Positions 47,434 to 55,228 of a stretch of 64,000 bases of DNA are shown here, piece after piece (the first letter of the stretch is position 1; each line of letters starts with the position of its first letter). This DNA comes from Sphaerotilus uruguayifluvii (lineage in GTDB: Bacteria > Pseudomonadota > Gammaproteobacteria > Burkholderiales > Burkholderiaceae_C). The notes under the pieces are model-generated. The model searched no databases and was not told the DNA's origin. It saw only the letters and a list, made by a program, of their open reading frames with translations. The stretch covers positions 62,001-126,000 of the forward strand of contig NZ_JABSNM010000004.1 in NCBI RefSeq assembly GCF_013294065.1, written 5' to 3'. The position numbers and the translations under genes were made by a program.

Positions 47434-49037
47434 AGATCACCCTGCTGCTCGTGGCGCTGACGCTGCTGGTCATCGTCCTGCCGCTGCTGCCGGCGCTGCA
47501 GGAATGGCGCCGCCCGAGCGACGTCACGCCGCTGCCGATCGACGAGGCCGACGCGCTCGAGCCCGACTACATGGCCCGGCGCTTCGGCGCACGGCTCGAC
47601 GACGCGATCGAGCGCGGCCTGATCGAGCTCGGCGGCGTGCCGCTGGTGCACCTGCCCGAGACGGCGGCGCACGCCCCCTGGCCGCTCGACGAGCGCGAGG
47701 TGCGCAGCGGCCGCAGCCGGCGCATCTGGCACAGCGACGGCGACTGCCGGCTGCCCGAGCGGCTGCATGGCCTGGCGGAGATCTCCTGCGCCGGCACGAT
47801 GCAGGCGGCCGCCGGCCACACCTATCGCGCGCTGCGGGCGCACACCGCGCTGCTGCTGCCCGAGCGGGTGCGGGTGCTGCGCTGGGCGCATGGCGGCCGG
47901 GTGGTCGTCGGCGACCGCGCGGTGCTGGCCGGGCGCACCAGCGCGACGCAGTCGCTGCTGCTGGGCCGCGAGGTCAGCTTCTCGCTGCTGCACGCGCCGG
48001 TGATCCGCTTCGCCGGAGCGGTCGACGCGCGCCAGCCCGCCGACCGCGACGGCCTGCCCGCCGCGCTCGGCCCCGGCGACGGGCTGCGCGCCGGAGCGCC
48101 CGGACAGCCCGCGCGCGTCGAGGGCATGCTGGTCGCCGCGGCGCTGCGCCACTGGGACGGCGACATCGACTGCGACGGCCATGTCTCGATCGGCGAGGGC
48201 TGCCGCGGCCAGGGCCGGCTGCGCGCCAGCGGCACGATCCAGATCGGCGCCGGCGCGGTGCTGGCCGGCGGCCTGGCCGCGGCCGGCGAGATCTACCTGG
48301 CCGCCGGCGCCGAGGTGCAGGGCTCGCTGATCTCCGAGAGCGCGATCGTGCTGGGCGCCGGCAGCGTGGTCGGCCGCCCCGGCATGCACGCGACGGTGCG
48401 CGCGCCCCGGGTCGACATCGGCAAGGGCGTGGTGGTGCACGGCACCGTCTGGGCCGGCAGCCAGCGCGTCGGCATCGACACCTCGCCGCCGGGTCCGGTG
48501 GTGATCGGCTACGACGAGCCGGTGCGCTGGGACAGCATCGCCCGGCGCGGCCTGGCCACCGGCTCGCTGGCGCTGCCGCCGCGCAGCCACCACGACGGCG
48601 ACCTGGTCTGCCAGGGCGACCTGGAGATCGGCGCACGCAGCCTCGTTCACGGCAGCCTGAAGGCCTACGGCGACCTGGCGCTCGGCGCCGGCGCGCGCGT
48701 CGAGGGCACGCTGGTGGCGCCGGGCGAGATCGTGCTGGGCGCGGGCAGCCATGTCGGCGGCTCGGTGATGTCGGAGACGGCGGTGGTGCTCGGCCCGGGC
48801 TGCATCGTCGGTGCGCCCGGGCGGCCGGCCACCGTCTGCGCGCCGCATGTCGAGGTCGCGCTCGGCGTGGTGGTTCACGGCACCGTCTGGGCCGGACGCA
48901 GCGGCGACGCGCCGGCGATGCTGCAGGTCGAGACCGAGGGCGCGGCACACGAGCGCACCGCGCTGGACGACGACGGCACGGACACGCTCGACGAGCGCAC
49001 GCCGCTGGCGCCGCTGCCCGGGAGGGCCTCGGCATGA
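47430..49037 (+). CDS. membrane-anchored bactofilin-like beta-helix protein with internal duplication
   Basis: A 535-residue protein with one N-terminal membrane segment ('ITLLLVALTLLVIVLPLLPAL'). The C-terminal half has two copies of a polymer-forming (DUF583/bactofilin-like) right-handed beta-helix module, roughly residues 241-340 and 387-489. Both run through 'GD(I/L)xCxG', 'IxIGAG' and 'GSxVGxPG' turns and end in the identical 'VVVHGTVWAG'. The N-terminal 235 residues are unfamiliar. Bactofilins are normally cytosolic scaffolds without a membrane helix. Here the protein is the second gene of the polysaccharide operon, coupled to its neighbours by ATGA at both ends. A scaffold that organises the synthase is a reasonable inference. 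Confidence 0.75.
   Translation: MKITLLLVALTLLVIVLPLLPALQEWRRPSDVTPLPIDEADALEPDYMARRFGARLDDAIERGLIELGGVPLVHLPETAAHAPWPLDEREVRSGRSRRIWHSDGDCRLPERLHGLAEISCAGTMQAAAGHTYRALRAHTALLLPERVRVLRWAHGGRVVVGDRAVLAGRTSATQSLLLGREVSFSLLHAPVIRFAGAVDARQPADRDGLPAALGPGDGLRAGAPGQPARVEGMLVAAALRHWDGDIDCDGHVSIGEGCRGQGRLRASGTIQIGAGAVLAGGLAAAGEIYLAAGAEVQGSLISESAIVLGAGSVVGRPGMHATVRAPRVDIGKGVVVHGTVWAGSQRVGIDTSPPGPVVIGYDEPVRWDSIARRGLATGSLALPPRSHHDGDLVCQGDLEIGARSLVHGSLKAYGDLALGAGARVEGTLVAPGEIVLGAGSHVGGSVMSETAVVLGPGCIVGAPGRPATVCAPHVEVALGVVVHGTVWAGRSGDAPAMLQVETEGAAHERTALDDDGTDTLDERTPLAPLPGRASA
48152..48898 (+). repeat. intragenic duplication of a beta-helix module
   Basis: Two modules of about 100 codons (48152-48450 and 48590-48898) encode matching series of short hexapeptide-like turns and finish in the same ten residues, VVVHGTVWAG. 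A linker of about 45 codons separates them. Confidence 0.7.
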
Positions 49038-51031
49038 GCGCGCCCCGACTGAACTGGCGCCAGGCCGCCACCGTGCTGGTGCTGGTCGCGGCGACCGCGG
49101 CCGCGGCCTGGTTCCTGCGCGATCCGGCGCCGGGCGGCCCGGCGCTGCCGCGGCTGCTGCTGGTGCTGCCCGATGCCCCGGAGGACGATCCGGCCCCGCA
49201 GGCGGTCTGGCAGAACGCGGCCGAGGAGCTCGGCCTGCCGCTCGAGCCGATCCGCGCCTCGGCGCTGATGCGCCAGCGCGACGGCGGCCGCGGCGACGCG
49301 CTGATCCTGCCCGACACGCTGCACCGCCGCCTCGGCGACGCGCTGGTGCAGACGCTGCGCGAGCGGGTGCGCGCCGGCGACCGACTGATGCTGGTGCATG
49401 ACGCGGGCCTGCAGGACGTCGACGGCCGCTACAGCGACGAGCGCTCGCGGCTGTCGGACCTGGCCGGCGTGGACTACGCGCTGTACCGCGAGCTCGGCAC
49501 CGGCATGCTGCGCGAGGCCGAGGTGCAGGTGCCGCCCCAGCGCATCGGCCTGCTCGGCCTGCCGCCGGGCAAGCTGGTGCGCGGCGCGGGCGACCTGCCC
49601 TACAGCCGCCACCGCCCCGATCCCGGCCCCGACGGCGAGCTGCTGCCGGTGCTGGCGGGCTACCGCTACGGGCGCATGCGCTACGCCAGCTTCGTGACCC
49701 GCGGTGCCTATGACGGCGCGGTGCTGATGCGCGCGCCCGACGGCAGCCTGGTCGCCGGCGAGCGCCGCGTCGGCGCCGGGCAGGTGCTGTTCGTCAACCT
49801 GCCGCTGACCCGGCTCAAGCTGGCCACCGACGGCATGCTGCTCAGCGGCTTCCTGCAGCATTTCGCGCGCGACCTGGCCGGGCTGCCGCAGCTCTCGCCG
49901 ATGCCCGACGGCATCGGTGCGGTGGTGATGAACTGGCACATCGACGACCGCAAGGCGCTGCCGGCGCTCGAGCGCGCCGCCGAGCTCGGCGCCTTCGAGC
50001 GCGGCCTGGGCCCGTTCTCGATCCACCTGACGGTCGGCCCGGACGTCGACCAGCCCGGCGACGGCCGCGGCATGGACCTGGCCGGCAACCCGCAGGCGCA
50101 GGACTGGGTGCGGCGCCTGGCCGCGCAGGGCCACGAGATCGGCAGCCACGGCGGCTGGATCCACAACTGGTTCGGCACCCATGTCGGCACGATCGAGCGC
50201 GAGGCCGCCGCCGCGATGATCGACCGCAACTCGCTGCTGCTGTCGCAGGTCTCGGGCCGGCCGGTGCGCGAGTACTCCGCGCCGGTGGGCAACCACCCGG
50301 CCTGGGTGACGGGCTGGCTGCGCCAGCGCGAGATCCGCTCCTACTACTTCACCGGCGACACCGGCATGGCGCCGACGCGCAGCTTCCAGGACGGCCTGCG
50401 CCCGCGGCCCGACATCTGGAGCTATCCGGTGCTGAGCTTCGGCATCCACGCCTCGTTCGAGGAGGCACGCGCCAGCGGCGCGCCCGAGCAGGTCGTCGCC
50501 GACTGGCTCGACGAGGTGTCGGACTTCTGCGCCGACCAGGGCACGCTCAGGCTGGTCTATTTCCACCCCTTCGGGCTGGTGATGTACCCGCAGGCCTTCC
50601 GCGAATGGCTGGCGCACAGCCGCGCGCTGACCGAGGCCGGCCGGCTGCGCTGGACGACGATGGACCAGTACAGCCGCTTCGCCAACCGCCGGCTGCACAC
50701 CGTCTGGTCGGTGCGTGCCGAGGGCTCGCAGTGGCTGCTGCAGGCGCGCCACCCCGAATCCCTCGAGGGCATGACCTGGCTGCTGCCGGTGGCGCGCTTC
50801 CCGCAGCCGCCGGTGCTGCTCAGCGGCAGCGCGCAGATCGAGCGCCAGGGCGCCGCCTGGCGGGTGCGTGCCGGCCGCGGCATCGCGCTGCAGCTGCGGC
50901 TCGCGCCCGAGGCGGTCGTGCCGGCCCTGCCCGCGGATCCGGGGCCCGACGCCACCGCGCCCGCCCCGACACCGACCCTGACACCCTCCTCGGCGCCCTC
51001 CCCGGCCTCCGCCGCGAGCACGCCGACCTGA
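49034..51031 (+). CDS. divergent polysaccharide-deacetylase-like protein, paralogue 1
   Basis: A 665-residue exported protein. It has an N-terminal anchor ('VLVLVAATAAAAWFL'), an alpha/beta domain resembling a class I amidotransferase-like fold ('LLLVLPDAPED', 'GDRLMLVHDAGL'), and then a NodB-like region. The motifs correspond to NodB but are altered: 'NWHIDD' at 300-305, 'SHGGWIH' with His372 and His377 four residues apart instead of three, 'YSAPVGNHP' at about 414, and 'YFHPFG' near 508. A beta-rich C-terminal domain and a Pro/Thr/Ser tail follow. It probably modifies the exported polymer. It is clearly related to the two tandem genes at the end of the operon, with only local similarity at the termini. 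Confidence 0.75.
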   Translation: MSAPRLNWRQAATVLVLVAATAAAAWFLRDPAPGGPALPRLLLVLPDAPEDDPAPQAVWQNAAEELGLPLEPIRASALMRQRDGGRGDALILPDTLHRRLGDALVQTLRERVRAGDRLMLVHDAGLQDVDGRYSDERSRLSDLAGVDYALYRELGTGMLREAEVQVPPQRIGLLGLPPGKLVRGAGDLPYSRHRPDPGPDGELLPVLAGYRYGRMRYASFVTRGAYDGAVLMRAPDGSLVAGERRVGAGQVLFVNLPLTRLKLATDGMLLSGFLQHFARDLAGLPQLSPMPDGIGAVVMNWHIDDRKALPALERAAELGAFERGLGPFSIHLTVGPDVDQPGDGRGMDLAGNPQAQDWVRRLAAQGHEIGSHGGWIHNWFGTHVGTIEREAAAAMIDRNSLLLSQVSGRPVREYSAPVGNHPAWVTGWLRQREIRSYYFTGDTGMAPTRSFQDGLRPRPDIWSYPVLSFGIHASFEEARASGAPEQVVADWLDEVSDFCADQGTLRLVYFHPFGLVMYPQAFREWLAHSRALTEAGRLRWTTMDQYSRFANRRLHTVWSVRAEGSQWLLQARHPESLEGMTWLLPVARFPQPPVLLSGSAQIERQGAAWRVRAGRGIALQLRLAPEAVVPALPADPGPDATAPAPTPTLTPSSAPSPASAASTPT

Positions 51032-51047
51032 CGTCCCCGATCCCACG

Positions 51048-52244
51048 ATGAAAGACCCCCACGACATGACCGCACCGATCCTCATCTCCGTCGGCACCCG
51101 TCCCGAGATCATCAAGATGGCGCCGCTGCATGCCGAGCTGCGCCGCCGCGGCCTGCCGGTGGCCTGGGTGCACACCGGCCAGCACCGCGAGATGGCGCAG
51201 CCGCTCTACGAGTTCTTCGGCATCGAGCCGGAGCACGAGGTCACGCTGGAGCGCCGCAGCGGCGAGCTCTCGCACCTGAACGCGCTGCTGCTCGAGGGGC
51301 TGGCCGCCGTGTTCGAGCGCACCCGCCCGGCCGCGGTGCTGGTGCATGGCGACACCACCAGCACGCTGGCCTCGGCGCAGGCGGCCTTCTACCAGGGCGT
51401 GCCGGTCGGCCATGTCGAGGCGGGTCTGCGCACCTTCAACCACCGCGAGCCCTTCCCCGAGGAGATGAACCGCGAGCTGACCGCGCGGCTGTCGCGCTGG
51501 CACTTCTCGCCGACCTCGCGCGCGGCCGGCAACCTGGAGCGCGAGGGCATCCGCGCCGGCGTGCACGTCGTGGGCAACACGGCGGTGGACGCGGCGCTGC
51601 AGGGCACCGCGCGGGTGGACGCGCTGCTGGCCGAAGGGGCCACCGTGCTGCCGGCCGCGCTCGATCCGCTGCGCCAGGGCCTGGCGCTGGCGAAGTGGCG
51701 CCTGATCACCGTGACCGCGCACCGGCGCGAGAACTGGGGCGAGGGCATCGCCTCGATCGCGCAGGCGGTGGCGCAGCTGCTGGAGGCGCACCCGGACGTC
51801 GCCGTGGTCTGGCCGGTGCACGGCAACCCGGCGGTGCGCGACGCGGTCCACGCCGAGCTGGCCGCCAAGGTGCCGGCGCTGGAAGGGCGACTGACGCTGT
51901 GCGAGCCGCTCGACTACCCAGCGCTGCTGTGGTGCCTGCACCGCAGCGTGCTGGCGCTGACCGACTCCGGCGGCATCCAGGAGGAAGGCGCGGCGCTGTC
52001 CTGCCCGGTGCTGGTGCTGCGCAACACCACAGAGCGCCCCGAGCTGATCGACGCCGGCGCCGGCCTGATCGTCGGCACCGACCGCGAGCGCATCGTCTCG
52101 ACCGTCTCGGGCCTGCTGGCCGAGCCGGACGGCGCCGGCCTGCAGCGCATGCGCGACGCCACCAACCCCTTCGGCGACGGCACGACCTCGCGGCAGATCG
52201 CCGACGTGCTGCAGCGCGACCTCGGCCTGCGAGCCGGCCTGTGA
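51048..52244 (+). CDS. wecB: UDP-N-acetylglucosamine 2-epimerase (non-hydrolysing)
   Basis: A 398-residue cytoplasmic enzyme that interconverts UDP-GlcNAc and UDP-ManNAc. Conserved blocks are 'SVGTRPEIIKMAPL', 'VHTGQHREM', 'VLVHGDTTSTLA', 'GHVEAGLRTFN', 'PEEMNR', 'TAHRRENWG' and 'LTDSGGIQEEGA'. All residues expected for catalysis can be seen. It is the only nucleotide-sugar enzyme of the operon, so ManNAc (or a derivative) is a likely building block. No WecC-type dehydrogenase is present. ATG 51048 is used; ATG 51066 would fit the domain start equally well. Confidence 0.95.
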   Translation: MKDPHDMTAPILISVGTRPEIIKMAPLHAELRRRGLPVAWVHTGQHREMAQPLYEFFGIEPEHEVTLERRSGELSHLNALLLEGLAAVFERTRPAAVLVHGDTTSTLASAQAAFYQGVPVGHVEAGLRTFNHREPFPEEMNRELTARLSRWHFSPTSRAAGNLEREGIRAGVHVVGNTAVDAALQGTARVDALLAEGATVLPAALDPLRQGLALAKWRLITVTAHRRENWGEGIASIAQAVAQLLEAHPDVAVVWPVHGNPAVRDAVHAELAAKVPALEGRLTLCEPLDYPALLWCLHRSVLALTDSGGIQEEGAALSCPVLVLRNTTERPELIDAGAGLIVGTDRERIVSTVSGLLAEPDGAGLQRMRDATNPFGDGTTSRQIADVLQRDLGLRAGL

Positions 52245-52264
52245 GACGCGCCGCCGGCAACCCG

Positions 52265-53062
52265 ATGACCCTGACGATGAAGACTTTCCTTCCCCGCCCG
52301 GTCCGGCCGCTGCTGGCCGGCCTGTTGGCCGCCGCGTCGGCGCTGCCGGCCGCCGCGGGCGACCTGATCGAGATCGGCGGCAGCGCCAGCCGCTACAGCG
52401 CCGGCCTGCCCGACGGCGGCAGCGCCCACCTGCGCGGCAGCTGGGCCTTCGGCACGGGCACGGTGGTCAACGCCGAGCTGCTGGGCGAGCGCAAGTTCGA
52501 CGCCCGCGGCGGCGTGGCCTCGGCCGGCGCGACGCGCACGATCGACGAGGACTGGTTCGCCAGCGCCGCGCTGGCCGGCGGCTGGGGCGGACCGAACTGG
52601 AACCGCTCGCGCGTCGATGCCGCGGTCTCGCGCAAGTGGGGCGCCGAGCGACGCTGGATCACCACGCTGGGCGGCTACCACGCCCGCTTCGACGCCGGCC
52701 GCAGCGACAGCGGCCTGAAGATCTCGGCGAACTACTACGCCAACCACTTCGCGGTCTTCGAGCTGGGCGCGACCCTCAACCGCAGCCGCCCGGGCAACGT
52801 CGGCTCGACCATGCCCTGGCTGGCGGTGACGCTGGGCGTGCCGGGCGTGCAGACCCTGGCGCTGCGCGTCTCGCGGGGCCGCGAGGCCTGGCTGGTGCTG
52901 GGCGACACCGCGCAGCCGGTCGACTTCGCCAGCACCACCGTCGGCGCCGACTGGCGCTGGTGGATCGCGCCCGACTGGGGCGTGGTGCTGCGTGCCGAGA
53001 GCTACCGCAATCCGAGCTACCGCCGCACCACGCTGGGCGGCGGCGTGTTCATGCAGATGTGA
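52265..53062 (+). CDS. YaiO-like outer-membrane beta-barrel protein
   Basis: A 265-residue exported protein with a signal peptide ('LLAGLLAAASALPAAAG'). The mature part alternates polar and aromatic residues in about 10-12 strands and ends in an aromatic/hydrophobic C-terminus ('GGGVFMQM'). 'SYRNPSYRRTTLGGGVF' is close to the YaiO-family ending. Its role could be a porin for the polymer or a structural barrel; PgaA- and BcsC-like TPR domains are absent. It follows wecB after 20 nt and is part of the same operon. Confidence 0.7.
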   Translation: MTLTMKTFLPRPVRPLLAGLLAAASALPAAAGDLIEIGGSASRYSAGLPDGGSAHLRGSWAFGTGTVVNAELLGERKFDARGGVASAGATRTIDEDWFASAALAGGWGGPNWNRSRVDAAVSRKWGAERRWITTLGGYHARFDAGRSDSGLKISANYYANHFAVFELGATLNRSRPGNVGSTMPWLAVTLGVPGVQTLALRVSRGREAWLVLGDTAQPVDFASTTVGADWRWWIAPDWGVVLRAESYRNPSYRRTTLGGGVFMQM

Positions 53063-53076
53063 GGCCGGGAGCCACG

Positions 53077-53916
53077 ATGCCCAATCCCTTCCGCCACAGC
53101 CTGCAGCACTCGGTGCTCGGCGAGCTGCAGCACCACGGCCACCGCGGCGGCCGCATCGCGATGCACCGCTCGATCTGGGGCCTGAAGCTGCCACGCCACC
53201 GGCTGGCGGTGGCCCTGCTGCTGGCGGTGCTGATGACGGGGGCGCTGCTGCTGCTGCGCGAGACGGTGGCGGAGCTGTGGAGCCAGCAGCTGCTGTGGTG
53301 GCTGACGCGGCTCGAGCTGCCCGGGCGCTTCGCCGCGCCGCTGCAGCCGGTGGACCTGCCCTTCCTGATCGCCGCGCCGTCGATCGACCTCTTCGTCGAC
53401 ACGCCCTCGCAGCGGGTGCTGGCCTTCAACGCGATCGGCGTCGTCGCGCTGTGGTGGGGCGCCGGACTGCTGCCGGACGCCGGCCGGCCGGCGATGTACC
53501 TGCTGCGCATGGCCGCGATCATCCACGGCGCCACGGTGCTGTTCTTCCAGCTCTGGCCGGCGAGCTTCCCGCACACGGTGCGCGAGCATGTCGCCAACGG
53601 CCTGCAGCAGTGCTGGGTGCTGATGCTGATGACGCCGTGGATCCATCTGCCCACGCTGTGGCTGTTCGACGTCGCCGCCTGGGTGCGGCCGCTGGCGACG
53701 CTGCTGACCTGGGCCTGGCTGCTGCTGCTGGCGCCGCTGCTGTACGCGAGCCACGCGCTGGTGCTGCACCACGCCGGCGTGCTGGCGATGCCGCTGCTGC
53801 ACCTGCTGTTCGGCGTGATGGTGTCGATCATCGGCTTCGTGGCGATCTACGGCTGGGCGATGGGCCTGGCCAATGCGCGCACGCTCGACCGGCTGGCGCC
53901 GGGAGGCCGCCGATGA
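53077..53916 (+). CDS. polytopic membrane protein of unknown family
   Basis: A 279-residue protein with a His-rich N-terminus ('LQHSVLGELQHHGHRGG'), a first helix at about 45-62, and four or five further helices rich in Leu, Trp and Ala. A loop carries 'PSIDLFVDTPSQRVL'. I do not recognise it. It starts 14 nt after the barrel gene and its stop overlaps the next start (ATGA), so it is an integral member of the operon and may bridge synthase and envelope components. Confidence 0.6.
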   Translation: MPNPFRHSLQHSVLGELQHHGHRGGRIAMHRSIWGLKLPRHRLAVALLLAVLMTGALLLLRETVAELWSQQLLWWLTRLELPGRFAAPLQPVDLPFLIAAPSIDLFVDTPSQRVLAFNAIGVVALWWGAGLLPDAGRPAMYLLRMAAIIHGATVLFFQLWPASFPHTVREHVANGLQQCWVLMLMTPWIHLPTLWLFDVAAWVRPLATLLTWAWLLLLAPLLYASHALVLHHAGVLAMPLLHLLFGVMVSIIGFVAIYGWAMGLANARTLDRLAPGGRR

Positions 53917-55160
53917 GCCGCGCCGCACGGACCGCGATCCGCCGCGGCGCGCTGGCGCTGCTGGGGCTGGGCATCGCGCTGGCGCCGCTGCAGGCGCGCC
54001 CCCAGGGCATGCAGGCCCCGTTCGACAGCACCTGCCCGACCGGCAGCCTGGTCGACCCGGCCTTCCGCGACGCCGCGGTGCTGATGATGCGCCGGCTGGT
54101 GGTGCGCGCGCCCGGCCAGACCAGCGACGGCGCGATCCGGCGCACGCTCTCGCCCGCGCATGTCGATGCCAGCGGCCGCGCCTGGCACCACATCGCCGCC
54201 TACGAGGCCAACCTCGGCCTGATCGGCGCGCTGCGCATCGACCCGACGCTGCGCGAGGAGGCCGGCCGCTGGCTGCGCTGGCAGGTGCGCCACCTGCCGG
54301 TCGAGGGCAGCGACCGCGGCGTGCTCTTCGACCGCTGGATCAGCGCCGACGGCCGCGAGATGACGCTGTGCCCGCCCGACATCGACCCGCGCCACTGCCG
54401 CCAGATCGATGCCACCGACAGCACGATCGCGTCGATGTTCCTGCTCGCGCAGGCCTACCTGCGCCACGGCGGCAACGCCGATCTGCTGCGCGACGCGGCG
54501 ATGCAGAAGGCCTTCGACCGCGCCGCGGCCACGCTGGCCACCCTGCAGCAGCCCAGCGGCCTGACCATCGCGAAGCTCGACCACCGCGTCGGCTACCTGA
54601 TGGACGCCGCCGAGGTGGCCGCCGGCTGGCGGGCGCTGGCCGAGATCCAGCAGGGCGTCTGGGCCCAGCCGGCGGTGGCGCAGCTCAGCCGCGAGCGCGA
54701 GCAGCGGGTGCGCCGCGGCATCGAGCAGGCACTGTGGCAGCCCCGCCCGGGGCTGTGGAAGGTCAGCGACAGCGACGGCGCGCCCGACCTTCAGCGCTGG
54801 TATCCGGACGCGATGGCCCAGGCCTGGCCGCTGCTGTGGGGCCCGGCCTCCTCGGCGCAGACGCTGCAGCGCTCGCGCGCGGCCTGGAGCCAGGCGGCGG
54901 CGCGCTGGCCCGACTGGCCGCGGCGCAACGTCGATCCGGCCGGCTTCTGGTGGCCGGCCGCGGCGGTGGCGGCGCACTGCAGCGGCGACACCCGCTCGGC
55001 CGTCGACTGGGTGGCCCGGGCGCGCGCCGCCTGGCTGCGCCCGGACCGGCCCTTTGCCTGGCCCTTCCAGGTCAGCGACCTGCTGTGGCTGCTGTGGCTG
55101 GCCGAGCCGGGGCCGCCGCAGGCCCCGCTGCCCGAGCCCGCGCCGCGCGCGCCCGGCTGA
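53913..55160 (+). CDS. secreted alpha/alpha-toroid glycosidase-like protein
   Basis: A 415-residue exported protein (signal 'ALALLGLGIALAPLQARPQG'). The mature part is helical, with regularly spaced helical hairpins of the kind seen in (alpha/alpha)6 toroid glycosidases. Acidic residues sit at hairpin turns: 'DATDSTIASMFLLAQAY', 'KLDHRVGYLMDAAEVAAGW' and 'WYPDAMAQAW'. I cannot name a GH family. In synthase-dependent EPS systems such a hydrolase often trims the polymer (BcsZ, AlgL or PelA-type logic), so that role is inferred. Four Cys are present. It is coupled to the preceding membrane protein by an ATGA overlap. Confidence 0.6.
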   Translation: MSRAARTAIRRGALALLGLGIALAPLQARPQGMQAPFDSTCPTGSLVDPAFRDAAVLMMRRLVVRAPGQTSDGAIRRTLSPAHVDASGRAWHHIAAYEANLGLIGALRIDPTLREEAGRWLRWQVRHLPVEGSDRGVLFDRWISADGREMTLCPPDIDPRHCRQIDATDSTIASMFLLAQAYLRHGGNADLLRDAAMQKAFDRAAATLATLQQPSGLTIAKLDHRVGYLMDAAEVAAGWRALAEIQQGVWAQPAVAQLSREREQRVRRGIEQALWQPRPGLWKVSDSDGAPDLQRWYPDAMAQAWPLLWGPASSAQTLQRSRAAWSQAAARWPDWPRRNVDPAGFWWPAAAVAAHCSGDTRSAVDWVARARAAWLRPDRPFAWPFQVSDLLWLLWLAEPGPPQAPLPEPAPRAPG

Positions 55161-55177
55161 GCACGCCGCAGCGCCCG

Positions 55178-55187
55178 CCCCCCCCCC
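55178..55187 (+). repeat. homopolymeric C tract (C10) upstream of the tandem deacetylase-like genes
   Basis: Ten consecutive C residues in the 68-bp spacer, ending about 41 bases before the ATG at 55229. Tracts of this kind can slip; a phase-variable change in expression is possible but unproven. Confidence 0.6.
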
Positions 55188-55228
55188 GTTTCCCCGACGA
55201 CCGACGACCCACAAAGACAGGAGCCGAC

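Noticed and set aside
46011-49037. Open frame of 1008 codons that would fuse synthase and beta-helix protein
   Set aside because: Its first part is out of frame with the synthase motifs; the real beta-helix gene starts at the ATGA overlap at 47430.
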